NCBI RefSeq assembly: GCF_032191465.1
Contig: NZ_JAQOUE010000001.1
Coordinates: 1,798,001 to 1,862,000 of the forward strand
Source: Candidatus Nitronereus thalassa
Lineage (GTDB): Bacteria; Nitrospirota; Nitrospiria; Nitrospirales; UBA8639
Direction of reading: 5' to 3'
DNA: 64,000 bases
Notes under the pieces: model-generated
What the model was told of the DNA's origin: nothing
Seen by the model: the letters and a program-made list of their open reading frames with translations, nothing else
Database searches by the model: none
Position numbers and translations under genes: made by a program
Shown: positions 27,732 through 35,727 of the stretch, piece by piece
How the letters are laid out: every line of letters starts with the position of its first letter
Position numbering within the stretch: position 1 is the stretch's first letter

Positions 27732-28622
27732 CTATCGCGGAGGGGGAGTGGCGGCTTGCAAAGCACTCGAAACCTTTTTAAGCGAGTCGGCCAAACTATC
27801 GAGTTCCGCTCCCTTTCTTAACAGTTCTCCTCGCAAACCATTCATCTGATCAGCAAATCGATCGCGCTCTTTCACAATAACGGCATGTTCTTCCAGCATT
27901 GCCTGACATTGGTCAAGTTCATTTCGAATTTCCGCATATTTCACTTTATAATCTTTGGCCTCACCAGTAGATTTTTCCAAATCTTGGGTCAGGGTCGCAA
28001 TATGGTTTTTGCAGTCGTGCAACTCTGATTGAAATTCCTTCCGTTCCTTTTCACTCGCCTGATACTGAAGGCGAAGATCCTGAATGGCTTCAGTCCAACT
28101 ACGAACAGCGCCTGGGGGCAAATCCGGCAGATTAGGAAGAGGCTTGTCCTTGGCTATAGCCTCCATGGCTCCTTGAATCCAATCAACGAAGGCACCGATT
28201 TCATGAAATTTGAAGTCAACGCTGCTGCTCGATGCAGCTTTGGATTCTTCCTCAGGAGCATGCTTGATGATTTCCTTGGCAGGTTCGGGCACAGGTTCCA
28301 CCACCACTTCCTCCGGAGCTCGGGATTGAAAGTTCTTCAGTAACACCGCCACACAATGCCGGCAAAAGGGTTGTTCGCTGGCAGGGCAGGAACATTTAGT
28401 GGTCAATGTGCCACTTTTTAATCGAATCGTCTGTGAATACACTCCATAAGTTCCATCAACCTCAGAATTGATTTGCCCCTCATGCGCATCGAGAATCCGT
28501 ACGCGGTTTTCGGTCATATACTGATGGCCCAGTTTAAACACATGACCACCAACCACGGACTCCACCATTTCCGGTTCAAGTTGACTTAATTTTTGGGCAG
28601 AGCACGAAATCCGGTTGCGCAT
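27732..28622 (-). CDS. SWIM zinc-finger protein with C-terminal coiled coil
   Basis: 296 residues. The N-terminal part (about 15-95) is a SWIM module: the region FKLGHQYMTENRV precedes C77-x-C79-x7-C87-x-H89, exactly the CxCx(n)CxH zinc ligand pattern. A Pro/Glu/Ser-rich linker (about 100-135) follows, then a small conserved-looking helical stretch around DLPPGAVRSWTEAI. A long heptad-rich coiled coil (about 170-285) ends at a Pro tail. SWIM domains bind DNA or protein, often next to Snf2 helicases; none is adjacent here. A structural or adaptor role is likely. Confidence 0.8.
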   Translation of the reverse strand: MRNRISCSAQKLSQLEPEMVESVVGGHVFKLGHQYMTENRVRILDAHEGQINSEVDGTYGVYSQTIRLKSGTLTTKCSCPASEQPFCRHCVAVLLKNFQSRAPEEVVVEPVPEPAKEIIKHAPEEESKAASSSSVDFKFHEIGAFVDWIQGAMEAIAKDKPLPNLPDLPPGAVRSWTEAIQDLRLQYQASEKERKEFQSELHDCKNHIATLTQDLEKSTGEAKDYKVKYAEIRNELDQCQAMLEEHAVIVKERDRFADQMNGLRGELLRKGAELDSLADSLKKVSSALQAATPPPR

Positions 28623-28925
28623 AAGTCCCTCTTAGGGAAAGAAGTGGGTAAGATCAAGATCTTCAGTGCATCTCTATCAAAGAATTACTCTGAAACCTTC
28701 CCAACCGTAGAACGGTCAAGAGCTTCCCTCTTCTCGGTGAGAATTCGTGTAAACTTGACCCTAAATAAGCCAAATATTTGATTGATTTCCACCAAAAAAG
28801 AACGTGAATTCCACAAAATATGCCCCGTGAATTTTATTTTTTGCCTGCCTCCCTTTATGCTACACTCCTCGACCTAATCTATGAGCATTCGGTAAAGTCT
28901 CCAAACCTTATCAACGGCATTACCC
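28623..28925. other. 303-base spacer between divergent genes
   Basis: AT-rich, with no supported gene. It holds the promoter described at 28838-28866. I see no convincing promoter for the SWIM gene, although GAGGG precedes its ATG. No RNA gene was recognised. Confidence 0.5.
28838..28866 (+). promoter_or_regulatory. Extended -10 promoter of the nuclease-like gene
   Basis: TACACT (28861-28866) preceded by TG one base upstream (TGCTACACT), with a T-rich weak -35 (TTTTTG at 28838). The start is near 28873, about 50 bases before the ATG. Confidence 0.45.
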
Positions 28926-29363
28926 ATGAAACTCTATCGTCTTCTTTTTTTTCTTGGCTTTTTTTTGGCAACGGCCCTACCTGCCATAGCCACCGATCTC
29001 CATTTTCACAATGTGACATTTCACCGGTGCTATCATGCTCATTCTTGCTTCGTTTCCATTCCGAATCTTCCCAAGATTTTTGGCGATGTGATTTTAATTA
29101 GGATTGCCGGAATCGAAACCCCTGAAATTCTGGGGAAATGTGACAAAGAAAAAGAGCTGGCAAACAAAGCCAGAAATTTTGTGAATACCGTGTTGGAAAA
29201 TGCGAGGGAAATCGAGCTGTACGATTTAGAGCGGGGAGAGCACTTCAACCTCATTGCACGAATTATGGCCAATGGGGAAAATGTTTCAAAACTGCTTATC
29301 GACAAAAAATTTGCCTTGCCAGCAAATGAGAAAACAGGAAAGCCTAATTGGTGTTCCTCCTAG
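28926..29363 (+). CDS. Exported staphylococcal-nuclease-fold protein, possibly inactive
   Basis: 145 residues with a Sec signal peptide (hydrophobic residues 5-20, AIA cleavage near 22). The mature part is an SNase-like OB-fold: RIAGIETPE (59-67) aligns with the nuclease RLLLVDTPE, so catalytic Arg35 and Glu43 are kept as R59 and E67. The third catalytic residue, Arg87 of the YGRGLA motif, aligns with N108 in HFNLIA. The calcium-ligand Asp40 is Glu. Four cysteines (35, 41, 72 and one near the end) may form disulphides. It may be a weak nuclease or a nucleic-acid or cell-wall-binding protein. Confidence 0.75.
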   Translation: MKLYRLLFFLGFFLATALPAIATDLHFHNVTFHRCYHAHSCFVSIPNLPKIFGDVILIRIAGIETPEILGKCDKEKELANKARNFVNTVLENAREIELYDLERGEHFNLIARIMANGENVSKLLIDKKFALPANEKTGKPNWCSS

Positions 29364-29472
29364 TCCCTTCACGAATTCTCTTCACAAAAAGAGATCCCTC
29401 TAAACTTTGTGCAAGAAGGCCCCCCGGTAATTTCTTTTGTGATGGTTTTTAGAAAAACGGCAGGAAACACAA

Positions 29473-29548
29473 TGGTGAGCCGCGTGCGGCTCGAACGCAC
29501 GACCCTCGCCTTAAAAGGGCGATGCTCTACCAACTGAGCTAGCGGCTC
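29473..29548 (-). tRNA. tRNA-Lys (UUU)
   Basis: 76 bases on the minus strand fold as a standard cloverleaf. The 7-bp acceptor is GAGCCGC/GCGGCTC, the D arm is GCTCAGTTGGTAGAGC, the anticodon stem TCGCC/GGCGA has loop CTTTTAA (anticodon TTT), and the T arm is GTGCG-TTCGAGC-CGCAC. The discriminator A and CCA are encoded. It lies just downstream of purA but has its own promoter. Confidence 0.97.
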
Positions 29549-29559
29549 ACCGAATCGCG

Positions 29560-29588
29560 ATGCTAACAACCAGCATACGCCTTGTCAA
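29560..29588 (-). promoter_or_regulatory. Promoter of tRNA-Lys
   Basis: Minus-strand TTGACA (29583-29588), 17-bp spacer, TAGCAT (29560-29565). Start near 29553, leaving a 5' leader of only about four or five bases before the mature tRNA. Confidence 0.7.
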
Positions 29589-29604
29589 ACAGCTATGGAA
29601 TTTT

Positions 29605-30933
29605 TCAAGCGCTGACTTTGGGAATTTTTGTCCGAGGACGGACATAGGTCATAGGGTTTTTCAGAATGATGGTATGCTCACGATGAGAACCCGTCGACAC
29701 AATATCAATGGGACAGCCAGTCAGTTCCTCAATTCGCCCTAAATAACGTTTGGCTTCCAAAGGAAGGGCCTTAAATGTCGTGACTCCTGAAGTAGAACCG
29801 GTCCAAGCCGGCATCACCTCATAGACTGGTTCGCATTTTGAGAGAATGTCAAGGTCAGCGGGCATATCTCGATATAATTTTCCCTGATACCGATAACCAA
29901 CAGCAATTTTTAATTGACGGGATCCATCCAAAACATCCAATTTAGTAACTGCCAAAGATGTACAACCATTCACACGGACGGCATAACGCAACACGACAAT
30001 ATCTAACCACCCGCACCGACGGGCGCGCCCTGTAGTCGCTCCAAATTCCTGACCGCGCTCCTGCAATCCGTCGCCTATTGCATCGGATAATTCAGTGGGG
30101 AAGGGACCACTTCCCACGCGCGTGGTATAGGCTTTGGTGACGCCAAGTACTGCATCAATTTTTGTTGGACCAACACCCGTTCCAATGCACGCGCCCCCAG
30201 CGCAAGAGCTCGAAGAGGTCACGAACGGATACGTCCCAAAATCAATGTCCAAATGCGTGCCTTGCGCCCCTTCAAACAACACACGCCTCCCATTTTCCAT
30301 GGCTTTGTGAAGTACCAGGGAATCATCGGCAACATGAGGACGTAATCTCTCAGCATAATGTTGGTATTCTTCAACTATGCGATCCGCCGAAAATCCCCGC
30401 ACTTTATACATATGGCGAAGAAAGCTATTAATTTCGACCAAGTTGTCTTCGACTTTACGTCGAAAAATTTCTGGTTTGAGCAGATCGCCGATCCGTATGC
30501 CGATACGGGCCATTTTATCGACATAGGCCGGACCAATACCCTTTCCCGTTGTCCCAATACGTCGTGCCCCTTTGGCTTTTTCAGCTGCTTTATCGATCGC
30601 CTTATGATAGGGCATAATGACGTGAGCCCGTTGGCTAATCATAAAATTTTTGCCGACTTTTATTCCGTGCTTTTGGAGCTGATCCAACTCTCCAATCAGG
30701 GCCCCTGGGTCGATCACGACTCCGCTCCCCAGTACACATAATTTCCCTCTTGATAATATCCCGGAAGGAATCAAATGGAAAATATAGGTGCCCTTTCGGG
30801 TCACCACCGTATGGCCGGCATTGGATCCGCCTTGATATCGGACTACAAGGTCGGCGTCGCGGGAAAGGATATCAACAATCTTCCCCTTTCCTTCATCACC
30901 CCACTGCGACCCAATCACGACTAAATTTGCCAT
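29605..30933 (-). CDS. purA: Adenylosuccinate synthetase
   Basis: 442 residues from ATG 30933 (MANLVVIGSQWGDEGKGK); an in-frame GTG at 30939 is less likely. The GTP-binding GSQWGDEGKGKIVD, the IMP-binding NAGHTVV and GTTGKGIGPAY segments, and RRCGWLDIVVLR are all intact. It joins IMP and aspartate on the route to AMP. Length is normal. It is transcribed towards tRNA-Lys; upstream a terminator (31045) isolates it from panB. Confidence 0.98.
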   Translation of the reverse strand: MANLVVIGSQWGDEGKGKIVDILSRDADLVVRYQGGSNAGHTVVTRKGTYIFHLIPSGILSRGKLCVLGSGVVIDPGALIGELDQLQKHGIKVGKNFMISQRAHVIMPYHKAIDKAAEKAKGARRIGTTGKGIGPAYVDKMARIGIRIGDLLKPEIFRRKVEDNLVEINSFLRHMYKVRGFSADRIVEEYQHYAERLRPHVADDSLVLHKAMENGRRVLFEGAQGTHLDIDFGTYPFVTSSSSCAGGACIGTGVGPTKIDAVLGVTKAYTTRVGSGPFPTELSDAIGDGLQERGQEFGATTGRARRCGWLDIVVLRYAVRVNGCTSLAVTKLDVLDGSRQLKIAVGYRYQGKLYRDMPADLDILSKCEPVYEVMPAWTGSTSGVTTFKALPLEAKRYLGRIEELTGCPIDIVSTGSHREHTIILKNPMTYVRPRTKIPKVSA

Positions 30934-31044
30934 ATCCACACTTTAGCTTTCCGAATCAGCGCCAAAAAGTCCCTGTGTCGGATAAAAAGTCTCATCCTCG
31001 GTTTGTGCCCAGTGGGCCAGGAAACTTATAGCGAAAAAAGTCAC

Positions 31045-31077
31045 AAAAAAGGCCCCGACTCACACAAAGTCAGAGCC
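31045..31077 (-). terminator. Intrinsic terminator after panB
   Basis: Minus-strand stem GGCTCTGACT/AGTCGGGGCC (ten pairs, two of them G-U) with a seven-base loop, followed by six T. It ends the folD-MTHFR-panB unit before purA. Confidence 0.85.
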
Positions 31078-31192
31078 AACCGGGGACGGATGTTAGGCTG
31101 CGATCAAGGATTTGTCAATAGAAGGACACAATAAACTACTACCACCGAAAGCGCCGAGAACCACCAAATATACCCAATAGAGAATAATAATT

Positions 31193-31981
31193 TTAATGAT
31201 AGCTTTCAAGGTCTGAGGGAAATTTTTGGCATTCGACCTCTTCTTTGAAGCGGCGGAGTGCTTGAAGAGCATCGGCTTTGAGATGGGCATAGGGCTTCAC
31301 GAATTTTGGAGAAAACTCATCGAATAAACCAAGAAGGTCGTACAGCACTAACACCTGCCCATCACAATTTGGTCCAGCGCCGATGCCTATGGTCGGAATG
31401 GAAACCGCCTCCGTGATGGATTTCGCCAAATCAACGGGAATGGCTTCAAGGACCAACGAAAACGCTCCAGCGGATTCCAATGCCCGGGCATCAGCCAACA
31501 AGGCCTCGGCGTGCACGTCTTCCCGACCTTGCACCTTGTAGCCGCCATATTGATTAACCGATTGAGGCGTCATCCCAATATGCCCCATGACCGGAATGCC
31601 CACTTGAGTGAGGGCTTGCACACGATCAATCATGGAGATTCCGCCTTCCAACTTGACGGCCCCGGCCCCAGCTTGAATTAGCCTCCCGGCATTGCGTACC
31701 GCCTCTTCCACACTTACCTGGTAAGACATAAATGGCATGTCCGCAATCACCAGTGCATTTTCCCTCACACTGGCGACAAGCATCGTGTGGTAGATCATCT
31801 CATCCATGGTGACGGAGAGCGTGTTCGATTTTCCTTGAACAACAACACCCAGGGAATCACCCACCAAAATGGCTTCAATCCCAGCTTGTTCCAGGATTCG
31901 TGTAAACAAAGCATCGTAGGCGGTCACCACCACGAGTTTCCTGCCTTTAGATTTTTGTCGTTGGAATTCAGGAACCGTCAT
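31193..31981 (-). CDS. panB: 3-methyl-2-oxobutanoate hydroxymethyltransferase
   Basis: A 262-residue PanB, TIM-barrel, using 5,10-methylene-tetrahydrofolate to make ketopantoate for pantothenate/CoA. VVTAYDALFTRILEQAGIEAILVGDSLGVVVQG holds the metal and substrate residues; GHIGMTPQSVNQYGGYKVQG is the second hallmark. ATG 31981 overlaps the stop of the MTHFR gene (TGATG), so coupling is expected. Pairing with folD and MTHFR places three users of the same cofactor pool together. panC is not in the window. Confidence 0.97.
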   Translation of the reverse strand: MTVPEFQRQKSKGRKLVVVTAYDALFTRILEQAGIEAILVGDSLGVVVQGKSNTLSVTMDEMIYHTMLVASVRENALVIADMPFMSYQVSVEEAVRNAGRLIQAGAGAVKLEGGISMIDRVQALTQVGIPVMGHIGMTPQSVNQYGGYKVQGREDVHAEALLADARALESAGAFSLVLEAIPVDLAKSITEAVSIPTIGIGAGPNCDGQVLVLYDLLGLFDEFSPKFVKPYAHLKADALQALRRFKEEVECQKFPSDLESYH

Positions 31982-32871
31982 CAATTTAATTCCGCCTTTC
32001 GAATAATCTCCGCCACCCGATCACCGAGTCGCCCCGGCATGATATGGACACCATCACAATAGGGACGCACCGCCTTGATAGTTCGCACCGCGATTCCAAT
32101 GCCAACCTCAGCTTCATGGGCCTCTCCGGCTTCCTTCATTTCCGCAATAATGGCTTCGGAAACTTCAATGCCTGGAATATTGGCATTCAAATATTCTGCC
32201 ATTTTGGCCGACCGGAGCACCAGTATACCAGCCAGGACCTTACATGGGTAGCGACGCATGACCGACATGAAGGTCCGAAAGATATCTACACCATAGACGG
32301 CCTGTGTTTGAAAAAATCGTGCGCCCGCTTCTATTTTCGCATTCAGTTTCTGATGCATGATCTCATCGGAATCTGACCCCGGCGCCGCGGCAGCCCCAAT
32401 AAAAAAGTCGGTGGCTCCGTCCAACGATTTATCCGCAAGGTCGCGACCATGATTTAACAACCCAATCGTTCGCATCACCTGAACCGAATCCATATCGTAC
32501 ACCGGTTTCGCCTCTTTGTGATCTCCAACTTTTGGGCTATCCCCGGTCAGGCATAATACATTGCGAATTCCCAAAAGGTAGGCGCCCAAAAGGTCCGACT
32601 GAATCCCAATTCGATTCCGATCCCGACAGGTCACTTGCAAAATCGGGTCATGCCCCTGCTCGACCAACAATCTCGACACCGCCACCGAACTTGCCTGCAT
32701 CACGGCAGCGGTGTTATCCGTCACGTTGACCCCATGTACCTTCCCAATCAAGGCTTTGGTCACCTCGAGTAAGTTCGAGACATTCGTGCCTTTGGGAGGA
32801 TTCACTTCGACTGTCGTGGCAAATTCACCTTGCTCCAATGTTCGTTGCAATCTTTGCCGTTCGTCTTTCAT
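31981..32871 (-). CDS. 5,10-methylenetetrahydrofolate reductase family protein
   Basis: A 296-residue MetF-fold TIM barrel. TTVEVNPPKGTNV is the N-terminal motif, with VTDNTAAVMQASSVAVSRLL, LCLTGDSP and RFFQTQAVYGVDIF. It is the flavin/folate reductase fold without an N-terminal extension; no MetV zinc domain is fused. It probably makes methyl-tetrahydrofolate for methionine synthesis or the C1 branch of CO2 fixation. It sits between folD (39-base spacer) and panB (one-base overlap). The electron donor cannot be told from sequence. Confidence 0.9.
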   Translation of the reverse strand: MKDERQRLQRTLEQGEFATTVEVNPPKGTNVSNLLEVTKALIGKVHGVNVTDNTAAVMQASSVAVSRLLVEQGHDPILQVTCRDRNRIGIQSDLLGAYLLGIRNVLCLTGDSPKVGDHKEAKPVYDMDSVQVMRTIGLLNHGRDLADKSLDGATDFFIGAAAAPGSDSDEIMHQKLNAKIEAGARFFQTQAVYGVDIFRTFMSVMRRYPCKVLAGILVLRSAKMAEYLNANIPGIEVSEAIIAEMKEAGEAHEAEVGIGIAVRTIKAVRPYCDGVHIMPGRLGDRVAEIIRKAELN

Positions 32872-32910
32872 AATCGATTGAATTGACAGCCGTCTTTGGA
32901 AAATGTAGGG

Positions 32911-33768
32911 TTACCTTTGGGCGACACGTTGGGCAGCCTCAACCGTATTGGCCAGCAACATGGCAATGGTCATAGGACCTACGCCACCGGGAACAGGGGA
33001 CAGCCAACCCGCCCGCTCTTTAACCTGATCAAAATCCACATCCCCGACTAACCGGCCATCATCCAGGCGATTAATGCCAACATCAATGACAATGGCTCCA
33101 GACTTCACCATGTCGCCTTTGACAAATTGCGCCTTACCAATCGCGGCCACGAGGATATCGGCTTCTCGGCACATGCCAGGTAAATCTTTTGTGCGTGAAT
33201 GGCAAATGGTTACCGTCGCATGCCGATGCATTAACAACATCGCCACTGGCTTCCCGACAATATTACTTCGCCCCAACACCACCGCTCGTTTTCCCTCAAT
33301 GGCTTGCCCGGTGGACTCAATCATCCGGATGACCCCTTTGGGAGTACATGGGACAAACAACGGATTTCCCTCCACGAGTCTGCCGATATTATAAGGATGA
33401 AACCCGTCGGCATCCTTCTCTGGGGACACTGCATTCAACACTTCTTGGCTATCAATGTGTGAAGGAAGGGGAAGCTGAACCAAAATCCCATGTATTTTCG
33501 GATCGGTATTTAATTGGGTTATTAGGTGCAGAAGATCCTCTTGCTTGGTCGTGGAAGCTAAGGCATAGTCAGCGACGTGAAGCCCGGCCGTGTCACAGGC
33601 CTTCTTTTTATTTCGAACATAGACCGCAGAGGCCGGATCATCACCCACGAGCACCACAGCCAAGCCCGGGCGAACCCCAGTTTTTTCGACTAGTGCTTCA
33701 ACATCCTTGCCAATTCCATTACGAATCTCTTGCGCTAACGCTTTCCCATCTATGAGTTGAGCCGACAC
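32911..33768 (-). CDS. folD: Bifunctional methylene-THF dehydrogenase / methenyl-THF cyclohydrolase
   Basis: 285 residues. Signatures are AVVLVGDDPASAVYVRNKKKAC (active-site Tyr and Lys), GILVQLPLPSH, and the Rossmann segment VVLGRSNIVGKPVAMLL, ending PVPGGVGPMTIAMLL. It interconverts C1-folates. The start is GTG 33768 with a perfect AAGGAGG six bases before it. First gene of the folD-MTHFR-panB unit. Confidence 0.98.
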   Translation of the reverse strand: MSAQLIDGKALAQEIRNGIGKDVEALVEKTGVRPGLAVVLVGDDPASAVYVRNKKKACDTAGLHVADYALASTTKQEDLLHLITQLNTDPKIHGILVQLPLPSHIDSQEVLNAVSPEKDADGFHPYNIGRLVEGNPLFVPCTPKGVIRMIESTGQAIEGKRAVVLGRSNIVGKPVAMLLMHRHATVTICHSRTKDLPGMCREADILVAAIGKAQFVKGDMVKSGAIVIDVGINRLDDGRLVGDVDFDQVKERAGWLSPVPGGVGPMTIAMLLANTVEAAQRVAQR

Positions 33769-33894
33769 GGAAACCTCCTTAATAAGTTCCTAGTCGCTGG
33801 TTGCAAGAAAAAAAGCCAATCCAGTTGTTTCTTCACCCGCAACAAACACTAAATTTCGAGCGACGATAACAGGGGTGAGAAATTTAAGTCAATG

Positions 33895-33941
33895 CGAGAG
33901 CATTCCTCAGCATTTCCTTGACAGTGCTGAAAATGCTCTCG
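33895..33941. repeat. Long imperfect inverted repeat between folD and the propeller gene
   Basis: Outer arms CGAGAGCATT (33895-33904) and AATGCTCTCG (33932-33941) pair over 10 bp. After a 2/1-base bulge, inner arms TCAGCA and TGCTGA add 6 bp around a 12-base loop. It lies between divergent genes and has no T-run, so an operator, RNA hairpin or dispersed palindrome is likelier than a terminator. Confidence 0.7.
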
Positions 33942-34007
33942 TACGATGCATACGTGTTACACATCCTCAAGCTTCCCGATTTTCTCCTCAATGGACACAC
34001 CCATTCC

Positions 34008-35003
34008 GTGGTAAGAGACACCTGTATTTTCCTACGCAGGCCTGTCCAATTTTTGGGAATCCTCTTTCTTTCTTGCCTGTCCTTGTGCATACCCTATGTC
34101 CAAGGACATCCAATTGTGGATTTGCAAAGCCCACAATCTTTTATTGCCTCCCCTTCAGGGGAATTTTATTTCATTGCTAACGCCAATGGAGAACCAGGTA
34201 AACGGGATAATAATGGATTTATTTCGAAATTAAACATCGACGGAGAACCTATTGACCTCCACTTTATTCATGGAGGAAGCCGAGGCACCGAACTTCATTC
34301 CCCCAATGGCATGGCCATGGTAGGGAAAATGCTCTATGTTGCGGACCTTGATACCATTCGCGGATTCGACAGCGAGACCGGACAATCTATCCTGGCTTTA
34401 TCGTTGAGCCATTTTCATGTCACGGAATTGACCGACCTCATCGCGGACGGAGCCGGACAACTGTTCGCCTTGGACACCGAAGGCAATGCCATTTACCAAA
34501 TCGACACCACACAGGATCATGTGGTGTCCCTCTATTTACAGAGCGACAAACTCGGTTCCCCTCGTGGGTTAGCGATTCAACCAAAATCGGGACGTCTTGT
34601 CGTAGTTAGCCTTGATGAGGGCACGGTGTTGGACATTGCTCAAGACCATTCGATCAGCGAAATCATTTCTAATTCATTTTTTACCGGCAGGTTTCAACAT
34701 CTCAGTGGGGTAGACTTCGACCGATTTGGCAACATGTACCTCTCTGATTTAACCGCGGGAAAAATTTGGCGCGTGCAGCCCAATAAGAAAATGCAAGTGA
34801 TTGCCGAATTCCTCATCTCTCCCACTAGCGTAAGAATTGATCGAAAGAAACACATGATCCTCGTGCCCTATCTTTATGCCAATGGGGCAGAGATGAACGG
34901 ACTCGAACGCCCTAGCAATGCCGAAGGCGGCACGAAAAAGAAAAAGCGAACGCTGTCAGATTATGGCCTTGGCCTGTTGGGAGGAGATACCCCCAAAAAA
35001 TGA
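34008..35003 (+). CDS. Exported beta-propeller (NHL/SMP-30-like) protein
   Basis: 331 residues from GTG 34008. The open frame extends to TTG 33918, but those codons read through a hairpin and add an odd 30-residue leader. A hydrophobic export signal (FLGILFLSCLSLC) lies near the start. At least five blade-like repeats follow: SPNGMAMVGKMLYVAD, LTDLIADGAGQLFALD, SPRGLAIQPKSGRLVVV, LSGVDFDRFGNMYLSD and PTSVRIDRKKHMILV. The C-terminus is Lys-rich. Its stop overlaps the next gene by four bases (ATGA). A periplasmic binding or scaffold role is likely; the ligand is unknown. Confidence 0.75.
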   Translation: MVRDTCIFLRRPVQFLGILFLSCLSLCIPYVQGHPIVDLQSPQSFIASPSGEFYFIANANGEPGKRDNNGFISKLNIDGEPIDLHFIHGGSRGTELHSPNGMAMVGKMLYVADLDTIRGFDSETGQSILALSLSHFHVTELTDLIADGAGQLFALDTEGNAIYQIDTTQDHVVSLYLQSDKLGSPRGLAIQPKSGRLVVVSLDEGTVLDIAQDHSISEIISNSFFTGRFQHLSGVDFDRFGNMYLSDLTAGKIWRVQPNKKMQVIAEFLISPTSVRIDRKKHMILVPYLYANGAEMNGLERPSNAEGGTKKKKRTLSDYGLGLLGGDTPKK

Positions 35004-35656
35004 GCAAATGCATTTACTGTCATGAGCGGAAAGGGAAACGGCCCTGTCCCGCGCTGAACGGTTCGATTTGCAGCCAATGCTGTGGAACCCACCGAATGAG
35101 CAGTATCCAATGTCATACAGATTGCGTCTATCTGGATGCCAATGTCGAATATCAACAAAAACGGGTTGGAGATTTTTTCGATCAGGGCCGTCGGGCACTC
35201 TATCGGGAATTACTTGAGAAATGGGGTGATAAGGCTGCAGAAGTATTTTATTTTTTGGAGGCTGTCACCTTTAAACATTTTCATTCTCGACGCGATGGAC
35301 AGGACGGGGAAGTGATTGCTGCCATTCAATCTTTGCGACGCACCTTTAGCCCGATTCAAATTCCCGAAGGTATGGCTCCGGCATTCACGGAAGCCCTCAA
35401 GAAAGAATACGAGGCCTTTATGAAAGGTGAAAAAATCGATAATGACCTTGTTGGAGAAGTGTTGGACCGTGGGCTGATCTTTATTACCGAGTTTTCAGGC
35501 CCAGGCCTCCGGTCAAATCGATTCTTAAACGGATTGACCGGCTATCTCAAAAGTTACTATCCAGAAGTCGCGGAACAACTCATTAAACTCAGCGAAACCG
35601 GCGGCGGGATTATCATCCCCAGTGGCGCCAATATGGGGGATTTTTCCAAACAATGA
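35000..35656 (+). CDS. Cys-rich N-terminal zinc-binding protein of unknown function
   Basis: 218 residues with no signal peptide. The first 45 residues carry C4, C7, C16, C24, C27, C28, H31, C38 and C42, an arrangement (CxxC, then CxxCCG, then Cx3C) that could bind two zinc ions. The rest is predicted soluble and mostly helical, with an FDQGRRALYRELLEKWGDKAAEVFYFLEA-like amphipathic region beginning at about residue 59. It is translationally coupled to the exported propeller gene, which suggests a shared pathway although the two would sit in different compartments. I do not recognise the whole-protein family. Confidence 0.75.
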   Translation: MSKCIYCHERKGKRPCPALNGSICSQCCGTHRMSSIQCHTDCVYLDANVEYQQKRVGDFFDQGRRALYRELLEKWGDKAAEVFYFLEAVTFKHFHSRRDGQDGEVIAAIQSLRRTFSPIQIPEGMAPAFTEALKKEYEAFMKGEKIDNDLVGEVLDRGLIFITEFSGPGLRSNRFLNGLTGYLKSYYPEVAEQLIKLSETGGGIIIPSGANMGDFSKQ

Positions 35657-35657
35657 T

Positions 35658-35678
35658 GCGTAAGGCGTAATCCGTAAA
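35658..35678. repeat. Degenerate 7-bp repeat tract
   Basis: Three consecutive heptamers GCGTAAG, GCGTAAT, CCGTAAA immediately after the stop of the Cys-rich protein gene. Related tracts occur at 38758 and 48307. Confidence 0.55.
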
Positions 35679-35727
35679 ATAGGAGCTTCCACGGATCACA
35701 CCTTAACTCTCACACATCTCAAACCTT

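Noticed and set aside
31093-31290. 65-codon minus-strand frame after panB with a hydrophobic stretch
   Set aside because: Half of it overlaps the panB end in another frame, no ribosome site precedes a usable start, and the hydrophobic part is simply AT-rich sequence before the terminator.
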